From Portulaca oleracea (taxonomy: Eukaryota; Streptophyta; Magnoliopsida; Caryophyllales; Portulacaceae): a stretch of DNA of 64,000 bases. Where the stretch lies: assembly GCA_029582165.1 (NCBI GenBank), contig CM055892.1, forward strand, positions 4,125,347-4,189,346. Reading direction: 5' to 3'. Both the position numbers and the translations under genes were made by a program. Every line of letters begins with the position of its first letter. Within the stretch, counting starts at the first letter, position 1. Shown here piece by piece: positions 34,570 through 48,213 of the stretch. Below the pieces are notes generated by a model, which searched no databases, had not been told where the DNA came from, and saw only the letters and a program-made list of their open reading frames with translations.

Positions 34570-36844
34570 CCCCTTTGGCTGCCATACATGACTCTAATAA
34601 GGAAAAATATGAATACAAAGACAACTTGCTAGAGATGGAAAGATTACACTACAAAGTGACACATTAGCTTGATGTACTCCACATTTTACACCTCAATGAG
34701 CCTCTTTCCCAATTTATCCCAATGAAATAAAGCAAGAATCCATGGCATGACACTTCACATTGGTTGCTCAACAAGGTAGCAAGTGGGTAAAACACCATGA
34801 TTGCATACATTGTCAAGAACCGGGCAAAAGCGTTATTTCCAAATCCTGTCCGGTAAATAGGGATCCACGATAGTGCTATAGCTGAAACTTTACCAGCAGA
34901 AAGACCAATTTAGGTTCAAGAATCATCCAAAAAGCTTATGTATTGATCAAGTTATGTCCTTGCGAAGTTGTTGCTGCCCAGTTGTGCGTCCAACCTGCAA
35001 TCTAAGAAGAAACGCCAAAATGAACCCCTTAATGACCTTATTTGTTCTTCTAACCATCTCCGTTGGATAGATAACACCTCAAAATGGTAGGATCACTTGT
35101 GTTAAACAGAGAGAGCGCACTTGAGGATCATATTGGAAATCAGCCCAACATTACACTAAAAATCATAATGTTATCTAATCTCTAATGCAATAAAAAACTC
35201 TTGATCTTTTCCAAGCTCCTAATGAACTTAACCCCTAGAACCCTTCAATTTCCCAATAGAAGGCCTTAAGGACAGACCAAATAAGGACCAATTGCATTCC
35301 TCCAAGGTTCGGGATCTACCTTGAAATGAACACCGCTCCCCGATGGTGACTAAAATGATGCTCCAAGGACCCGGATCCACCTTGAAATGGACCCCACAAC
35401 CAAGTTTTAATTGTTGAGAGGGGAGGGAGGCTTCAAGAAGATGGCAACCATGGGTGTATCTAAATCGACCCAACCCCAATACGGTGCAGGCTCTCCTTCT
35501 TGAAGAAGAGTTGCCCTCAACTCTTGGGGGTAAAAATCAAGGCATCTTCCATGAGTTTGTAATCCAACGTAGGAGCTTCCCAAAAGCCCATGCATGGCCA
35601 CACTGAGCACTCTTCGTTGCTTGAATGAGTAGCGATTCTTGAAGGGGGCCGAGGTTATCTCTTCTTCATAGTTGCTTCCTCTTTAAAACCTAGCATTCAT
35701 TATCTTGTTGAACTCAACAAGATATTCATCTCAAGAAAGATGAAAGTTGAGGTGGTCATGATGGACCTTACTTTCAATCAATCTTGGTTCAAGGATTGCC
35801 TTGCTAGGTTGATAAGGCATGACCTCCTCTTTTGGAAGTTCCTGAGTTGGCTCCTCCTCCTTTAAGGGCACTTCTTGCACGTCATCAAGCTCAAGAAGGT
35901 CTCCTTCCCTCACCATGAGATGGACTTCTTCCATCACCTCTTGTTCTTCCTTTTCACAAGGGGTTTCTTGGTGTTCATTTTCCTCATCATCATCTTGGAA
36001 ATACTTGCCAAAGAACTCCCAATTCATGTAGTAATTGAGTTGGCTCATAATGGAGATCTTAGGCTTTCCAAGTGCAATCCTTTCTTCTTGGAAAGCTTTA
36101 AACCACACAGTAGTATCTCTTTCAAGATAAGAGGTGACAAAGGTCAGTCCTTGCTGATTAGAGAGGTCATATCCCTTCATACATTTCTCAAAAGCGAAGA
36201 CCCCTTCAATATATATGCTTGGATCTTTTAAGCCTTTTGAAACTTAGATATCAAGGGCCAAACTAAGGGAGGATCATTCATTTCATGAAGAAGGTTTGGG
36301 AAGGTATTGTTCGGGTTTTTTTTTTTGTTGTTGTTGTGATGGCTCTTTTCTACGCTGGTTTTGTGAGAGAAAATGGAGAGAAAGAAAATGGTAGAAGATT
36401 GAAAACGGAGATAACAAACTCAAGCACACTAACCTAGGTTCTGATACCAAATGGAGAGTTTCGTGATGGGCAATGCTTGAGTTTAAGATGAACACTTGAT
36501 GAACCAGTAAAGAGAGTGCCGAATACTTCAAGAATGCAAGGATATGGACTTGGCTTAAAGGAAAACTCCACCAACCAAGAACTAACTTTGGCTTAAAGGA
36601 TTCATCCACCAACCAAAGCAAAAAACCCACCAAGACCAGATAAAGATAAACACCACTAATCTCTAAAGGATTTGGCTTAAACACACCACCACAATGGATA
36701 AAGTAATTTAAGACTTGAGGGAAAATTGAGAGCAAAAAGCTTACAAAGTTTTTCCATAATTCATTATCAAATTTCTATCTAATTCATTAGCCAAGTTCTA
36801 CATTACAAATAAGCTTCTTGGCCCATATATGGATGTCCAAGGCA
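34570..36844 (-). mobile_element. Array unit 14
   Basis: Gag 35266-36281 with the shared TGA at 35731-35733 and the other fixed lesions. PBS variant 36437-36449, LTR 36452-36844 (4 bp short). Part of the 3' non-coding region near 34905 has lost about 18 bp. Confidence 0.85.
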
Positions 36845-39135
36845 CCCCTTTGGCTGCCATACATGACTCTAATAAGGAAAAATATGAATACAAAGACAAC
36901 TTGCTAGAGATGGAAAGATTACACTACAAAGTGTCACATTAGCTTGATGTACTCCACACTTTACACCTCAATGAGCCTCTTTCCCAATTTATCCCACTGA
37001 AATAAAGCAAGAATCCATGGCATGACACTTCACATGGGTTGCTCAACAAGGTAGCAAGTGGGTAAAACACCATGATTGCATACATTGTCATGAACCGGGC
37101 AAAAGCATTATTTCCAAATCCTGTCCGGTAAATAGGGATCCACGATAGTGCTATAGCTGAAACTTTACCAGCAGAAAGATCAATTTTCTCGAACCAATTT
37201 AGGTTCAAGAATCATCCAAAAAGCTTATGTATTGATCAAGTTATGTCCTTGCGAAGTTGTTGCTGCCCAGTTGTGCGTCCAACCTGCAGTCTAAGAAGAA
37301 ACGCCAAAATGAACCCCTTAATGACCTTATTTGTTCTTGTAACCATCTCCGTTGGAAAGATAACCCCTCAAAATGGTAGGATCACTTGTGTTAAACAGAG
37401 AGAGCGCACTTGAGGATCATATTGGAAATCAGCCCAACATTACACTAAAAATCATAATGTTATCTAATCCCAAATTGCAATAAAAAACTCTTGATCTTTT
37501 CCAAGCTCCTAATGAACTTAACCCCTAGAACCCTTCAATTTCCCAATAGAAGGCCTTAAGGACAGACCAAATAAGGACCAATTGCATTCCTCCAAGGTTC
37601 GGGATCTACCTTGAAATGAACACCGCTCCCCGATGGTGACTAAAATGATGCTCCAAGGACCCGGATCCACCTTGAAATGGACCCCACAACCAAGTTTTAA
37701 TTGTTGAGAGGGGAGGGAGGCTTCAAGAAGATGGCAACCATGGGTGCATCTAAATCGACCCAACCCCAATACGGTGCAGACTCTCCTTCTTGAAGAAGAG
37801 TTGCCCTCAACTCTTGGGGGTAAAAATCAAGGCATCTTCCATGAGTTTGTAATCCAACGTAGGAGCTTCCCAAAAGCCCATGCATGGCCACACTGAGAAC
37901 TTCTGGTTGCTTGAATGAGTAGCGATTCTTGAAGGGGGCCGAGGTTATCTCTTCTTCATAGTTGCTTCCTCTTTAAAACCTAGCATTCATTATCTTGTTG
38001 AACTCAACAAGATATTCATCTCAAGAAAGATGAAAGTTGAGGTAGTCATGATGGACCTTACTTTCAATCAATCTTGGTTCAAGGATTGCCTTGCTAGGTT
38101 GATAAGGCATGACCTCCTGTTTTGGAAGTTCCTGAGTTGGCTCCTCCTCCTTTAAGGGCCCTTCTTGCACGTCATCAAGCTCAAGAAGGTCTCCTTCCCT
38201 CGCCATGAGATGGACTTCTTCCATCACCTCTTGTTCTTCCTTTTCACAAGGGGTTTCTTGGTGTTCATTTTCCTCATCATCTTGGAAATACTTGCCAAAG
38301 AACTCCCAATTCATGTAGTAATTGAGTTGGCTCCAAATGGAGATCTTAGGCTTTCCAAGTGTAATCCTTTCTTCTTGGAAAGCTTTAAGCCACACAGTAG
38401 TATCTCTTTCAAGATAAGAGGTGACAAAGGTCAGTCCTTGCTCATTAGAGAGGCCATATCCCTTCATACATTTCTCAAAAGCGAAGACCACTTCAATATA
38501 GATGCTTGGATCTTTTAAGCCTTTATGAAACTTAGGTATCAAGGGCCAAACTAAGGGAGGATCATTTATTTTATGAAGAAGGTTTGGGAAGATATTGTTC
38601 GGGTTTTTTTTTTGTTGTTGTTGTGATGGCTCTTTTCTTCGCTAGTTTTGTGAGAGAAAATGGAGAGAAAGAAAATGGTAGAAGATTGAAAACGGAGATA
38701 ACAAACTCAAGCACACTAACCTAGGCTCTGATACAAAATGAAGAGTTTCGTGATGGGCAATGCTTGAGTTTAAGATGAACACTTGATGAACCAGTAAAGA
38801 GAGTGCCGAATACTTCAAGAATGCAAGGATATTGACTTGGCTTAAAGGAAAACTCCACCAACCAAGAACTAACTTTGGCTTAAAGGATTCATCCACCAAC
38901 CAAAGCAACAAACCCACCAAGACCAGATAAAGATAAAGACCACTAATCTCCAAAGGATTTGGCTTAAACACACCACCATTAACAATGGATAAAGTAATTT
39001 AAGACTTGAGCGAAAATTGAGAGCAAAAAGCTTACAAAGTTTTTCCATAATTCATTATAAAATTTCTATCTAATTCATTAGCCAAGTTCTTCATTACAAA
39101 TAAGCTTCTTGGCCCATATATGGATGTCCAAGGCA
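36845..39135 (-). mobile_element. Array unit 15
   Basis: Gag region about 37555-38575 with the shared TGA at 38021-38023. The gag start codon is also lost (ATCATTTATTTTATG instead of ATCATTCATTTCATG near 38560). One GAT codon is missing in the acidic DDDEE stretch, a variant shared with units 17 and 18. PBS variant 38724-38736, LTR 38739-39135. Confidence 0.85.
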
Positions 39136-41436
39136 CCCCTTTGGCTGCCATACATGACTCTAATAAGGAAAAATATGAATACAAAGACAACTTGCTAGAG
39201 ATGGAAAGATTACACTACAAAGTGACACATTAGCTTGATGTACTCCACACTTTACACCTCAATGAGCCTCTTTCCCAATTTATCCCAATGAAATAAAGCA
39301 AGAATCCATGGCATGACACTTCACATCGGTTGCTCAACAAGGTAGCAAGTGGGTAAAACACCATGATTGCATACATTGTCAAGAACCGGGCAAAAGCATT
39401 ATTTCCAAATCCTGTCCGGTAAATAGGGATCCACGATAGTGCTATAGCTGAAACTTTACCAGCAGAAAGATCAATTTTCTCGAACTAATTTAGGTTCAAG
39501 AATCATCCAAAAAGCTTATGTATTGATCAAGTTATGTCCTTGCGAAGTTGTTGCTGCCCAGTTGTGCGTCCAACCTGCAATCTAAGAAGAAACGCCAAAA
39601 TGAACCCCTTAATGACGTTATTTGTTCTTCAAACCATCTCCGTTGGAAAGATAACACCTCAAAATGGTAGTATCGCTTGTGTTAAACAGAGAGAGCGCAC
39701 TTGAGGATCATATTGGAAATCAGCCAAACATTACACTAAAAATCATAATGTTATCTAATCCCAAATCGCAATAAAAAACTCTTGATCTTTTCCAAGCTCC
39801 TAATGAACTTAACCCCTAGAACCCTTCAATTTCCCAATAGAAGGCCTTAAGGACAGACTAAATAAGGACCAATTGCATTCCTCCAAGGTTCGAGATCTAC
39901 CTTGAAATGAACACCGCTCCCCGATGGTGACTAAAATGATGCTCCAAGGACCCGGATCCACCTTGAAATGGACCCCACAACCAAGTTTTAATTGTTGAGA
40001 GGGGAGATGAGGCTTCAAGAAGATGGCAACCATGGGTGCATCTAAATCGACCCAACCCCAATACGGTGCAGACTCTCCTTCTTAAAGAAGAGTTGCCCTC
40101 AACTCTTGGGGGTAAAAATCATGGCATCTTCCATGAGTTTGTAATCCAACGTAGGAGCTTCCCAAAAGCCCATGCATGGCCACACTGAGAACTCCTCGTT
40201 GCTTGAATGAGTAGCGACTCTTGAAGGGGGCCGAGGTTATCTCTTCTTCATAGTTGCTTCCTCTTTAAAACCTAGCATTCATTATCTTGTTGAACTCAAA
40301 AAGATATTCATCTCAAGAAAGATGAAAGTTGAGGTAGTCATGATGGACCTTACTTTCAATCAATCTTGGTTCAAGGATTGCCTTGCTAGGTTGATAAGGC
40401 ATGACCTCCTCTTTTGGAAGTTCCTGAGTTGGCTCCTCCTCCTTTAAGGGCACTTCTTGCATGTCATCAAGCTCAAGAAGGTCTCCTTCCCTCGCCATGA
40501 GATGGACTTCTTCCATCACCTCTTGTTCTTCCTTTTCACAAGGGGTTTCTTGGTGTTCATTTTCCTCATCATCATCTTGGAAATACTTGCCAAAGAACTC
40601 CCAATTCATGTAGTAATTGAGTTGGCTCCAAATGGAGATCTTAGGCTTTCCAAGTGCAATCCTTTCTTCTTGGAAAGCTTTAAACCACACAGTAGTATCT
40701 CTTTCAAGATAAGAGGTGACAAAGGTCAGTCCTTGCTGATTAGAGAGGTCATATCCCTTCATACATTTCTCAAAAGCGAAGACCCCTTCAATATAGATGC
40801 TTGGATCTTTTAAGCCTTTATGAAACTTGGATATCAAGGGCCAAACTAAGGGAGGATCATTCATTTCATGAAGAAGGTTTGGGAAGATATTGTTCGGGTT
40901 TTTTTTTTTTTTGTTGTTGTTGTGATGGCTCTTTTCTTCGCTGGTTTTGTGAGAGAAAATGGAGAAAAAGAAAATGGTAGAAGATTGAAAACGGAGATAA
41001 AAAAACTCAAGCACACTAACCTAGGCTCTGATACCAAATGGAGAGTTTCGTGATGGGCAATGCTTGAGTTTAAGATGAACACTTGATGAACCCGTAAAGA
41101 GAGTGCCGAATACTTCAAGAATACAAGGATATGGACTTGGCTTAAAGAAAAACTCCACCAACCAAGAAACTAACTTTGGCTTAAAGGATTCATCCACCAA
41201 CCAAAGCAACAAACCCACCAAGACCAGATAAAGATAAACACCACTAATCTCTAAAGGATTTGGCTTAAACACACCACCATTAACAATGGATAAAGTAATT
41301 TAAGACTTGAGTGAAAATTGAGAGCAAGAAGCTTACAAAGTTTTTCCATAATTCATTATAAAATTTCTATCTAATTCATTAGCCAAGTTCTTCATTACAA
41401 ATAAGCTTCTTGGCCCATATATGGATGTCAAAGGCA
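39136..41436 (-). mobile_element. Array unit 16
   Basis: Gag 39847-40864 with shared TGA at 40313-40315. PBS 41024-41036, LTR 41039-41436. The stretch about 40990-41330 has private variants (extra A's before CTCAAGCAC, AACCCGTAAAG, AAGAAACTAAC, GAGCAAGAAGC) that recur only in unit 23. Confidence 0.85.
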
Positions 41437-43729
41437 CCCCTTTGGCTGCCATACATGACTCTAATAAGGAAAAATATGAATACAAAGACAACTTGCTAGA
41501 GATGGAAAGATTACACTACAAAGTGACACATTAGCTTGATGTACTCCACACTTTACACCTCAATGAGCCTCTTTCCCAATTTATCCCAATGAAATAAAGC
41601 AAGAATCCAAGGCATGACACTTCACATCGGTTGCTCAACAAGGTAGAAAGTGGGTAAAACACCATGATTGCATACATTGTCAAGAACCGGTCAAAAGCAT
41701 TATTTACAAATCCTGTCCGGTAAATAGGGATCCACGATAGTGCTATAGCTGAAACTTTACCAGCAGAAAGATATATTTTCTCGAACTAATTTAGGTTCAA
41801 GAATCATCCAAAAAGCTTATGTATTGATCAATTTATGTCCAAGAGAAGTTGTTGCTGCCCAGTTGTGCGTCCAACCTGCAATCTAAGAAGAAACGCCAAA
41901 ATGAACCCCTTAATGACCTTATTTGTTCTTCTAACCATCTCCGTTGGAAAGATAACACCTCAAAATGGTAGGATCACTTGTGTTAAACAGAGAGAGCCCA
42001 CTTGAGGATCATATTAGAAATCAGCCCAACATTACACTAAAAATCATAATGTTATCTAATCCAAAATTGCAATAAAAAAACTCTTGATCTTTTCCAAGCT
42101 CCTAATGAACTTAACCCCTAGAACTCTTCAATTTCCCAATAGAAGGCCTTAAGGACAGACCAAATAAGGACCAATTGCATTCCTCCAAGGTTCGGGATCT
42201 ACCTTGAAATGAACACCGCTCCCCGATGGTGACTAAAATGATGCTCCAAGGACCCGGATCCACCTTGAAATGGACCCCACAACCAAGTTTTAATTGTTGA
42301 GAGGGGAGGGAGGCTTCAAAAAGATGGCAACCATGGGTGCATCTAAATCGACCCAACCCCAATACGGTACAGACTCTCCTTCTTGAAGAAGAGTTTCCCT
42401 CAACTCTTGGGGGTAAAAATCAAGGCATCTTCAATGAGTTTGTAATCCAACGTAGGAGCTTCCCAAAAGCCCATGCATGGCCACACTGAGAACTCCTCGT
42501 TGCTTGAATGAGTAGCGATTCTTGAAGGGGGCCGAGGTTATCTCTTCTTCATAGTTGCTTCCTCTTTAAAACCTAGCATTCATTATCTTGTTGAACTCAA
42601 CAAGATATTCATCTCAAGAAAGATGAAAGTTGAGGTAGTCATGATGGACCTTACTTTCAATCAATCTTGGTTCAAGGATTGCCTTGCTAGGTTGATAAGG
42701 CATGACCTCCTCTTTTGGAAGTTCCTGAGTTGGCTCCTCCTCCTTTAAGGGCCCTTCTTGCACGTCATCACGCTCAAGAAGGTCTCCTTCCCTCGCCATG
42801 AGATGGACTTCTTCCATCACCTCTTGTTCTTCCTTTTCATAAGGGGTTTCTTGGTGTTCATTTTCCTCATCATCTTGGAAATACTTGCCAAAGAACTCCC
42901 AATTCATGTAGTAATTGAGTTGGCTCCAAATGGAGATCTTAGGCTTTCCAAGTGCAATCCTTTCTTCTTGGAAAGCTTTAAGCCACACAGTAGTATCTCT
43001 TTCAAGATAAGAGGTGACAAAGGTCAGTCCTTGCTCATTAGAGAGGTCATATCCCTTCATACATTTCTCAAAAGCGAAGACCCCTTCAATATAGATGCTT
43101 GGATCTTTTAAGCCTTTATGAAACTTAGATATCAAGGGCCAAACTAAGGGAGGATCATTCATTTCATGAAGAAGGTTTGGGAAGATATTGTTCGGGTTTT
43201 TTTTTTTTTTTGTTGTTGTGATGGCTCTTTTCTTCGCTGGTTTTGTGAGAGAAAATGGAGAGAAAGAAAATGGTAGAAGATTGAAAACGGATATAACAAA
43301 CTCAAGCACACTAACCTAGGCTCTGATACGAAATGGAGAGTTTCGTGATGGGCAATGCTTGAGTTTAAGATGAACACTTTATGAACCAGTAAAGAGAGTG
43401 CCGAATACTTCAAGAATGCAAGGATATGGACTTGGCTTAAAGGAAAACTTCACAAACCAAGAACTAACTTTGGCTTAAAGGATTCATCCACCAACCAAAA
43501 CAACAAACCCACCAAGACCAGATAAAGATAAACACCACTAATCTCTAAAGGATTTGGTTTAAACACACCACCATTAACAATGGATAAAGTAATTTAAGAC
43601 TTGAGGGAAAATTGAGAGCAAAAAGCTTACAAAGTTTTCCATAATTCATTATAAAATTTCTATCTAATTCATTAGCCAAGTTCTTCATTACAAATAAGCT
43701 TCTTGGCCCATATATGGATGTCCAAGGCA
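41437..43729 (-). mobile_element. Array unit 17
   Basis: Gag 42149-43162 with shared TGA at 42614-42616 and the 3-nt deletion in the acidic stretch. PBS variant 43319-43331, LTR 43334-43729. Confidence 0.85.
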
Positions 43730-46024
43730 CCCCTTTGGCTGCCATACATGACTCTAATAAGGAAAAATATGAATACAAAGACAACTTGCTAGAGATGGAA
43801 AGATTACACTACAAAGTGACACATTAGCTTGATGTACTCCACACTTTACACCTCAATGAGCCTCTTTCCCAATTTATCCCAATGAAATAAAGCAAGAATC
43901 CATGGCATGACACTTCACATGGGTTGCTCAACAAGGTAGTAAGTGGGTAAAACACCATGATTGCATACATTGTCAAGAACCGGGCAAAAGCATTATTTCC
44001 AAATCCTGTCCGGTAAATAGGGATCCACGATACTGCTATAGCTGAAACTTTACCAGCAGAAAGATCAATTTTCTCGAACCAATTTAGGTTCAAGAATCAT
44101 CCAAAAAGCTTATGTATTGATCAACTTATGTCCTTGCGAAGTTGTTGCTGCCCAGTTGTGCGTCCAACCTGCAATCTAAGATGAAACGCCAAAATGAACC
44201 CCTTAATGACCTTATATGTTCTTCAAACCATCTCCGTAGGAAAGATAACACCTCAAAATGGTAGGATCACTTGTGTTAAACAGAGAGAGCGCACTTGAGG
44301 ATCATATTGGAAATCAGCCCAACATTACACGAAAAATCATAATGTTATCTAATCCCAAATTACAATAAAAAACTCTTGATCTTTTCCAAGCTCCTAATGA
44401 ACTTAACCCCTAGAACCCTTCAATTTCCCAATAGAAGGCCTTAAGGACAGACCAAATAAGGACCAATTGCATTCCTCCAAGGTTTGGGATCTACCTTGAA
44501 TTGAACACCGCTCCCCGATGGTGACTAAAATGATGCTCCAAGGACCCGGATCCACCTTGAAATGGACCCCACAACCAAGTTTTAATTGTTGAGAGGGGAG
44601 GGAGGCTTCAAGAAGATGCCAACCATGGGTGCATCTAAATCGACCCAACCCTAATACGGTGCAGACTCTCCTTCTTGAAGAAGAGTTGCCCTCAACTCTT
44701 GGGGGTAAAAATCAAGGCATCTTCCATGAGTTTGTAATCCAACGTAGGAGCTTCCCAAAAGCCCATGCATGGCCACACTGAGAACTCCTGGTTGCTTGAA
44801 TGAGTAGCTATTCTTGAAGGGGGCCGAGGTTATCTCTTCTTCATAGTTGCTTCCTCTTTAAAACCTAGCATTCATTATCTTGTTGAACTCAACAAGATAT
44901 TCATCTCAAGAAAGATGAAAGTTGAGGTAGTCATGATGGACCTTACTTTCAATCAATCTTGGTTCAAGGATTGCCTTGCTAGGTTGATAAGGCATGACCT
45001 CCTCTTTTGGAAGTTCCTGAGTTGGCTCCTCCTCCTTTAAGGGCCCTTCTTGCACGTCATCAAGCTCAAGAAGGTCTCCTTCCCTCGCCATGAGATGGAC
45101 TTCTTCCATCACCTCTTGTTCTTCCTTTTCACAAGGGGTTTCTTGGTGTTCATTTTCCTCATCATCTTGGAAATACTTGCCAAAGAACTCCCACTTCATG
45201 TAGTAATTGAGTTGGCTCCAAATCGAGATCTTAGGCTTTCCAAGTGCAATCCTTTCTTCTTGGAAAGCTTTAAGCCACACAATAGTATCTCTTTCAAGAT
45301 AAGAGGGTACAAAGGTCAGTCCTTGCTTATTAGAGAGGTCATATCCCTTCATACATTTCTCAAAAGCGAAGACCACTTCAATATAGATGCTTGGATCTTT
45401 TAAGCCTTTATGAAACTTAGATATCAAGGGCCAAACTAAGGGAGGATCATTCATTTCATGAAGAAGGTTTGGGAAGATATTGTTCGGGTTTTTTTTTTTT
45501 TTGTTGTTGTTGTGATGGCTCTTTTTTTCGCTGGTTTTGTGAGAGAAAATGGAGAGAAAGAAAATGGTAGAAGATTGAAAACGGAGATAACAAACTCAAC
45601 CACACTAACCTAAGCTCTGATACCAAATGGAGAGTTTCGTGATGGGCAATGCTTGAGTTTAAGATGAACACTTGATGAACCAGTAAAGAGAGTGCCGAAT
45701 ACTTCAAGAATGCAAGGATATTGACTTGGCTTAAAGGAAAACTCCACCAACCAAGAACTAACTTTGGCTTAAAGGATTCATCCACCAACCAAAGCAACAA
45801 ACCCACCAAGACCAGATAAAGATAAAGACCACTAATTTCTAAAGGATTTGGCTTAAACACACCACCATTAACAATGGATAAAGTAATTTAAGACTTGAGG
45901 GAAAATTGAGAGCAAAAAGCTTACAAAGTTTTTCCATAATTCATTATAAAATTTCTATCTAATTCATTAGCCAAGTTCTTCATTACAAATAAGCTTCTTG
46001 GCCCATATATGGATGTCTAGGGCA
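43730..46024 (-). mobile_element. Array unit 18
   Basis: Gag 44441-45454 with shared TGA at 44906-44908. PBS variant 45613-45625, LTR 45628-46024. Confidence 0.85.
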
Positions 46025-48213
46025 CCCCTTTGGCTGCCATACATGACTCTAATAAGGAAAAATATGAATACAAAGACAACTTGCTAGAGATGGAAAGATT
46101 ACACTACAAAGTGACACATTAGCTTGATGTACTCCACACTTTACACCTCAATGAGCCTATTTCCCAATTTATCCCAATGAAATAAAGCAAGAATCCATGG
46201 CATGACACTTCACATCGGTTGCTCAACAAGGTAGCAAGTGGGTAAAACACCATGATTGCATACATTGTCAAGAACCGGGCAAAAGCATTATTTCCAAATC
46301 CTGTCCGGTAAATGGCATGTCCTTGCGAAGTTGTTGCTGCCCAGTTGTGCGTCCAACCTGCAATCTAAGAAGAAACGCCAAAATGAACCCCTTAATGACC
46401 TTATTTGTTCTTCTAACCATCTCCGTTGGAAAGATAACACCTCAAAATGGTAGGATCACTTGTGTTAAACAGAGAGAGCGCACTTGAGGATCATATTAGA
46501 AATCAGCCCAAGATTACACTAAAAATCATAATGTTATCTAATCCCAAATTGCAATAAAAAACTCTTGATCTTTTCCAAGCTCCTAATGAACTTAACCCCT
46601 AGAACTCTTCAATTTCCCAATAGAAGGCCTTGGATGCACGAATAAGGACCAATTGCATTCCTCCAAGGTCTGGGATCTACCTTGAAATGAACACCGCTCC
46701 CGATGGTGACTAAAATGATGCTCCATGGACCCGGATCTACCTTGAAATGGACCCCACAACCAAGTTTTAATTGTTGAGAGGGGAGAAAGGCTTCAAGCAA
46801 GGTGGCAACCATGGGTGCATCTAAATCGACCCAATCCCAATACGGTGCAGACTCCCCTTCTTGAAGAAGAGTTGCCCTCAACTCTTGGAAATATAAAATA
46901 GGGGCATCGTCCATGAGTTTCTAATCCAACGTAGGAGCTTCCCAAAAGCCCACGCATGGCCACACTGAGAACTCCTCCTTTCTTGAATGAATAGCGATTC
47001 TTGAAGGTGGCTAGGGTTTTCTCTTCTTCATAGTAGCTTCCTCTTTCAATCCTAGCATTCATTATCTTGTTGAACTCAACAAGATATTCATCTCAAGAAA
47101 GATGAAAGTTGAGGTAGTCATGATGGACCTTACTTTCAATCAATCTTGGTTCAAGGATTGCCTTGCTAGGTTGATAAGGCATGACCTCGTCTTTTGGAAG
47201 TTCCTGAGTTGGCTCCTCCTCCTTTAAGGGCCCTTCTTGCACGACATCAAGCTCAAGAAGGTCTCCTTCCCTCGCCATGAGATGGACTTCTTCCATCACC
47301 TCTTGTTCTTCCTTTTCACAAGGGGTTTCTTGGTGTTCATTTTCCTCATCATCATCTTGGAAATACTTGCCAAAGAACTCCCAATTCATGTAGTAATTGA
47401 GTTGGCTCCAAATGGAGATCTTAGGCTTTCCAAGTGCAATCCTTTCTTCTTGGAAAGCTTTAAGCCACACAGTAGTATCTCTTTCAAGATAAGAGGTGAC
47501 AAAGGTCAGTCCTTGCTTATTAGAGAGGTCATATCCCTTCATACATTTCTCAAAATCGAAGACCACTTCAATATAGATGCTTGGATCTTTTAAGCCTTTA
47601 TGAAACTTAGATATCAAGGGCCAAACTAAGGGAGGATCATTCATTTCATGAAGAAGGTTTGGGAAGATATTGTTCGGGTTTTTTTTTTTTTGTTGTTGTT
47701 GTGATGGCTCTTTTCTTCGCTGGTTTTGTGAGAGAAAATGGAGAGAAAGAAAATGGTAGAAGATTGAAAACGGAGATAACAAACTCAATCAAACTAACCT
47801 AGGCTCTGATACCAAATGGAGAGTTTCGTGATGGGCAATGCTTGAGTTTAAGATGAACACTTGATGAACCAGTAAAGAGAGTGCCGAATACTACAAGAAT
47901 GCAAGTATATGGACTTGGCTTAAAGGAAAACTCCACCAACCAAGAACTAACTTTGGCTAAAAGGATTCATCCACCAACCAAAGCAACAAACCCACCAAGA
48001 CCAAATAAAGATAAACACCACTAATCTCTAAATGATTTGGCTTAAACACACCACCATTAACAATGGATAAAGTAATTTAAGACTTGAGGGAAAATTGAGA
48101 GCAAAAAGCTTACAAAGTTTTTCCATAATTCATTATAAAATTTCTATCTAATTCATTAGCCAAGTTCTTCATTACAAATAAGCTTCTTGGCCCATATATG
48201 GATGTCCAAGGCA
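46025..48213 (-). mobile_element. Array unit 19 (chimeric)
   Basis: Deletion of about 100 bp at 46313 in the 3' non-coding part. The gag 3' part (about 46630-47085) is of the unit 10/11 type: no +1 C, CTTCAAGCAAGGTGG, AAATAGGGGCATCGTCC, and AGGATTGAAAG on the gag strand. The rest, from 47093 on, is of the unit 13-24 type, with the shared TGA at 47093-47095. The normal gag stop is altered (CCTTGGATG). ATG 47644, PBS 47802-47814, LTR 47817-48213. Confidence 0.87.
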
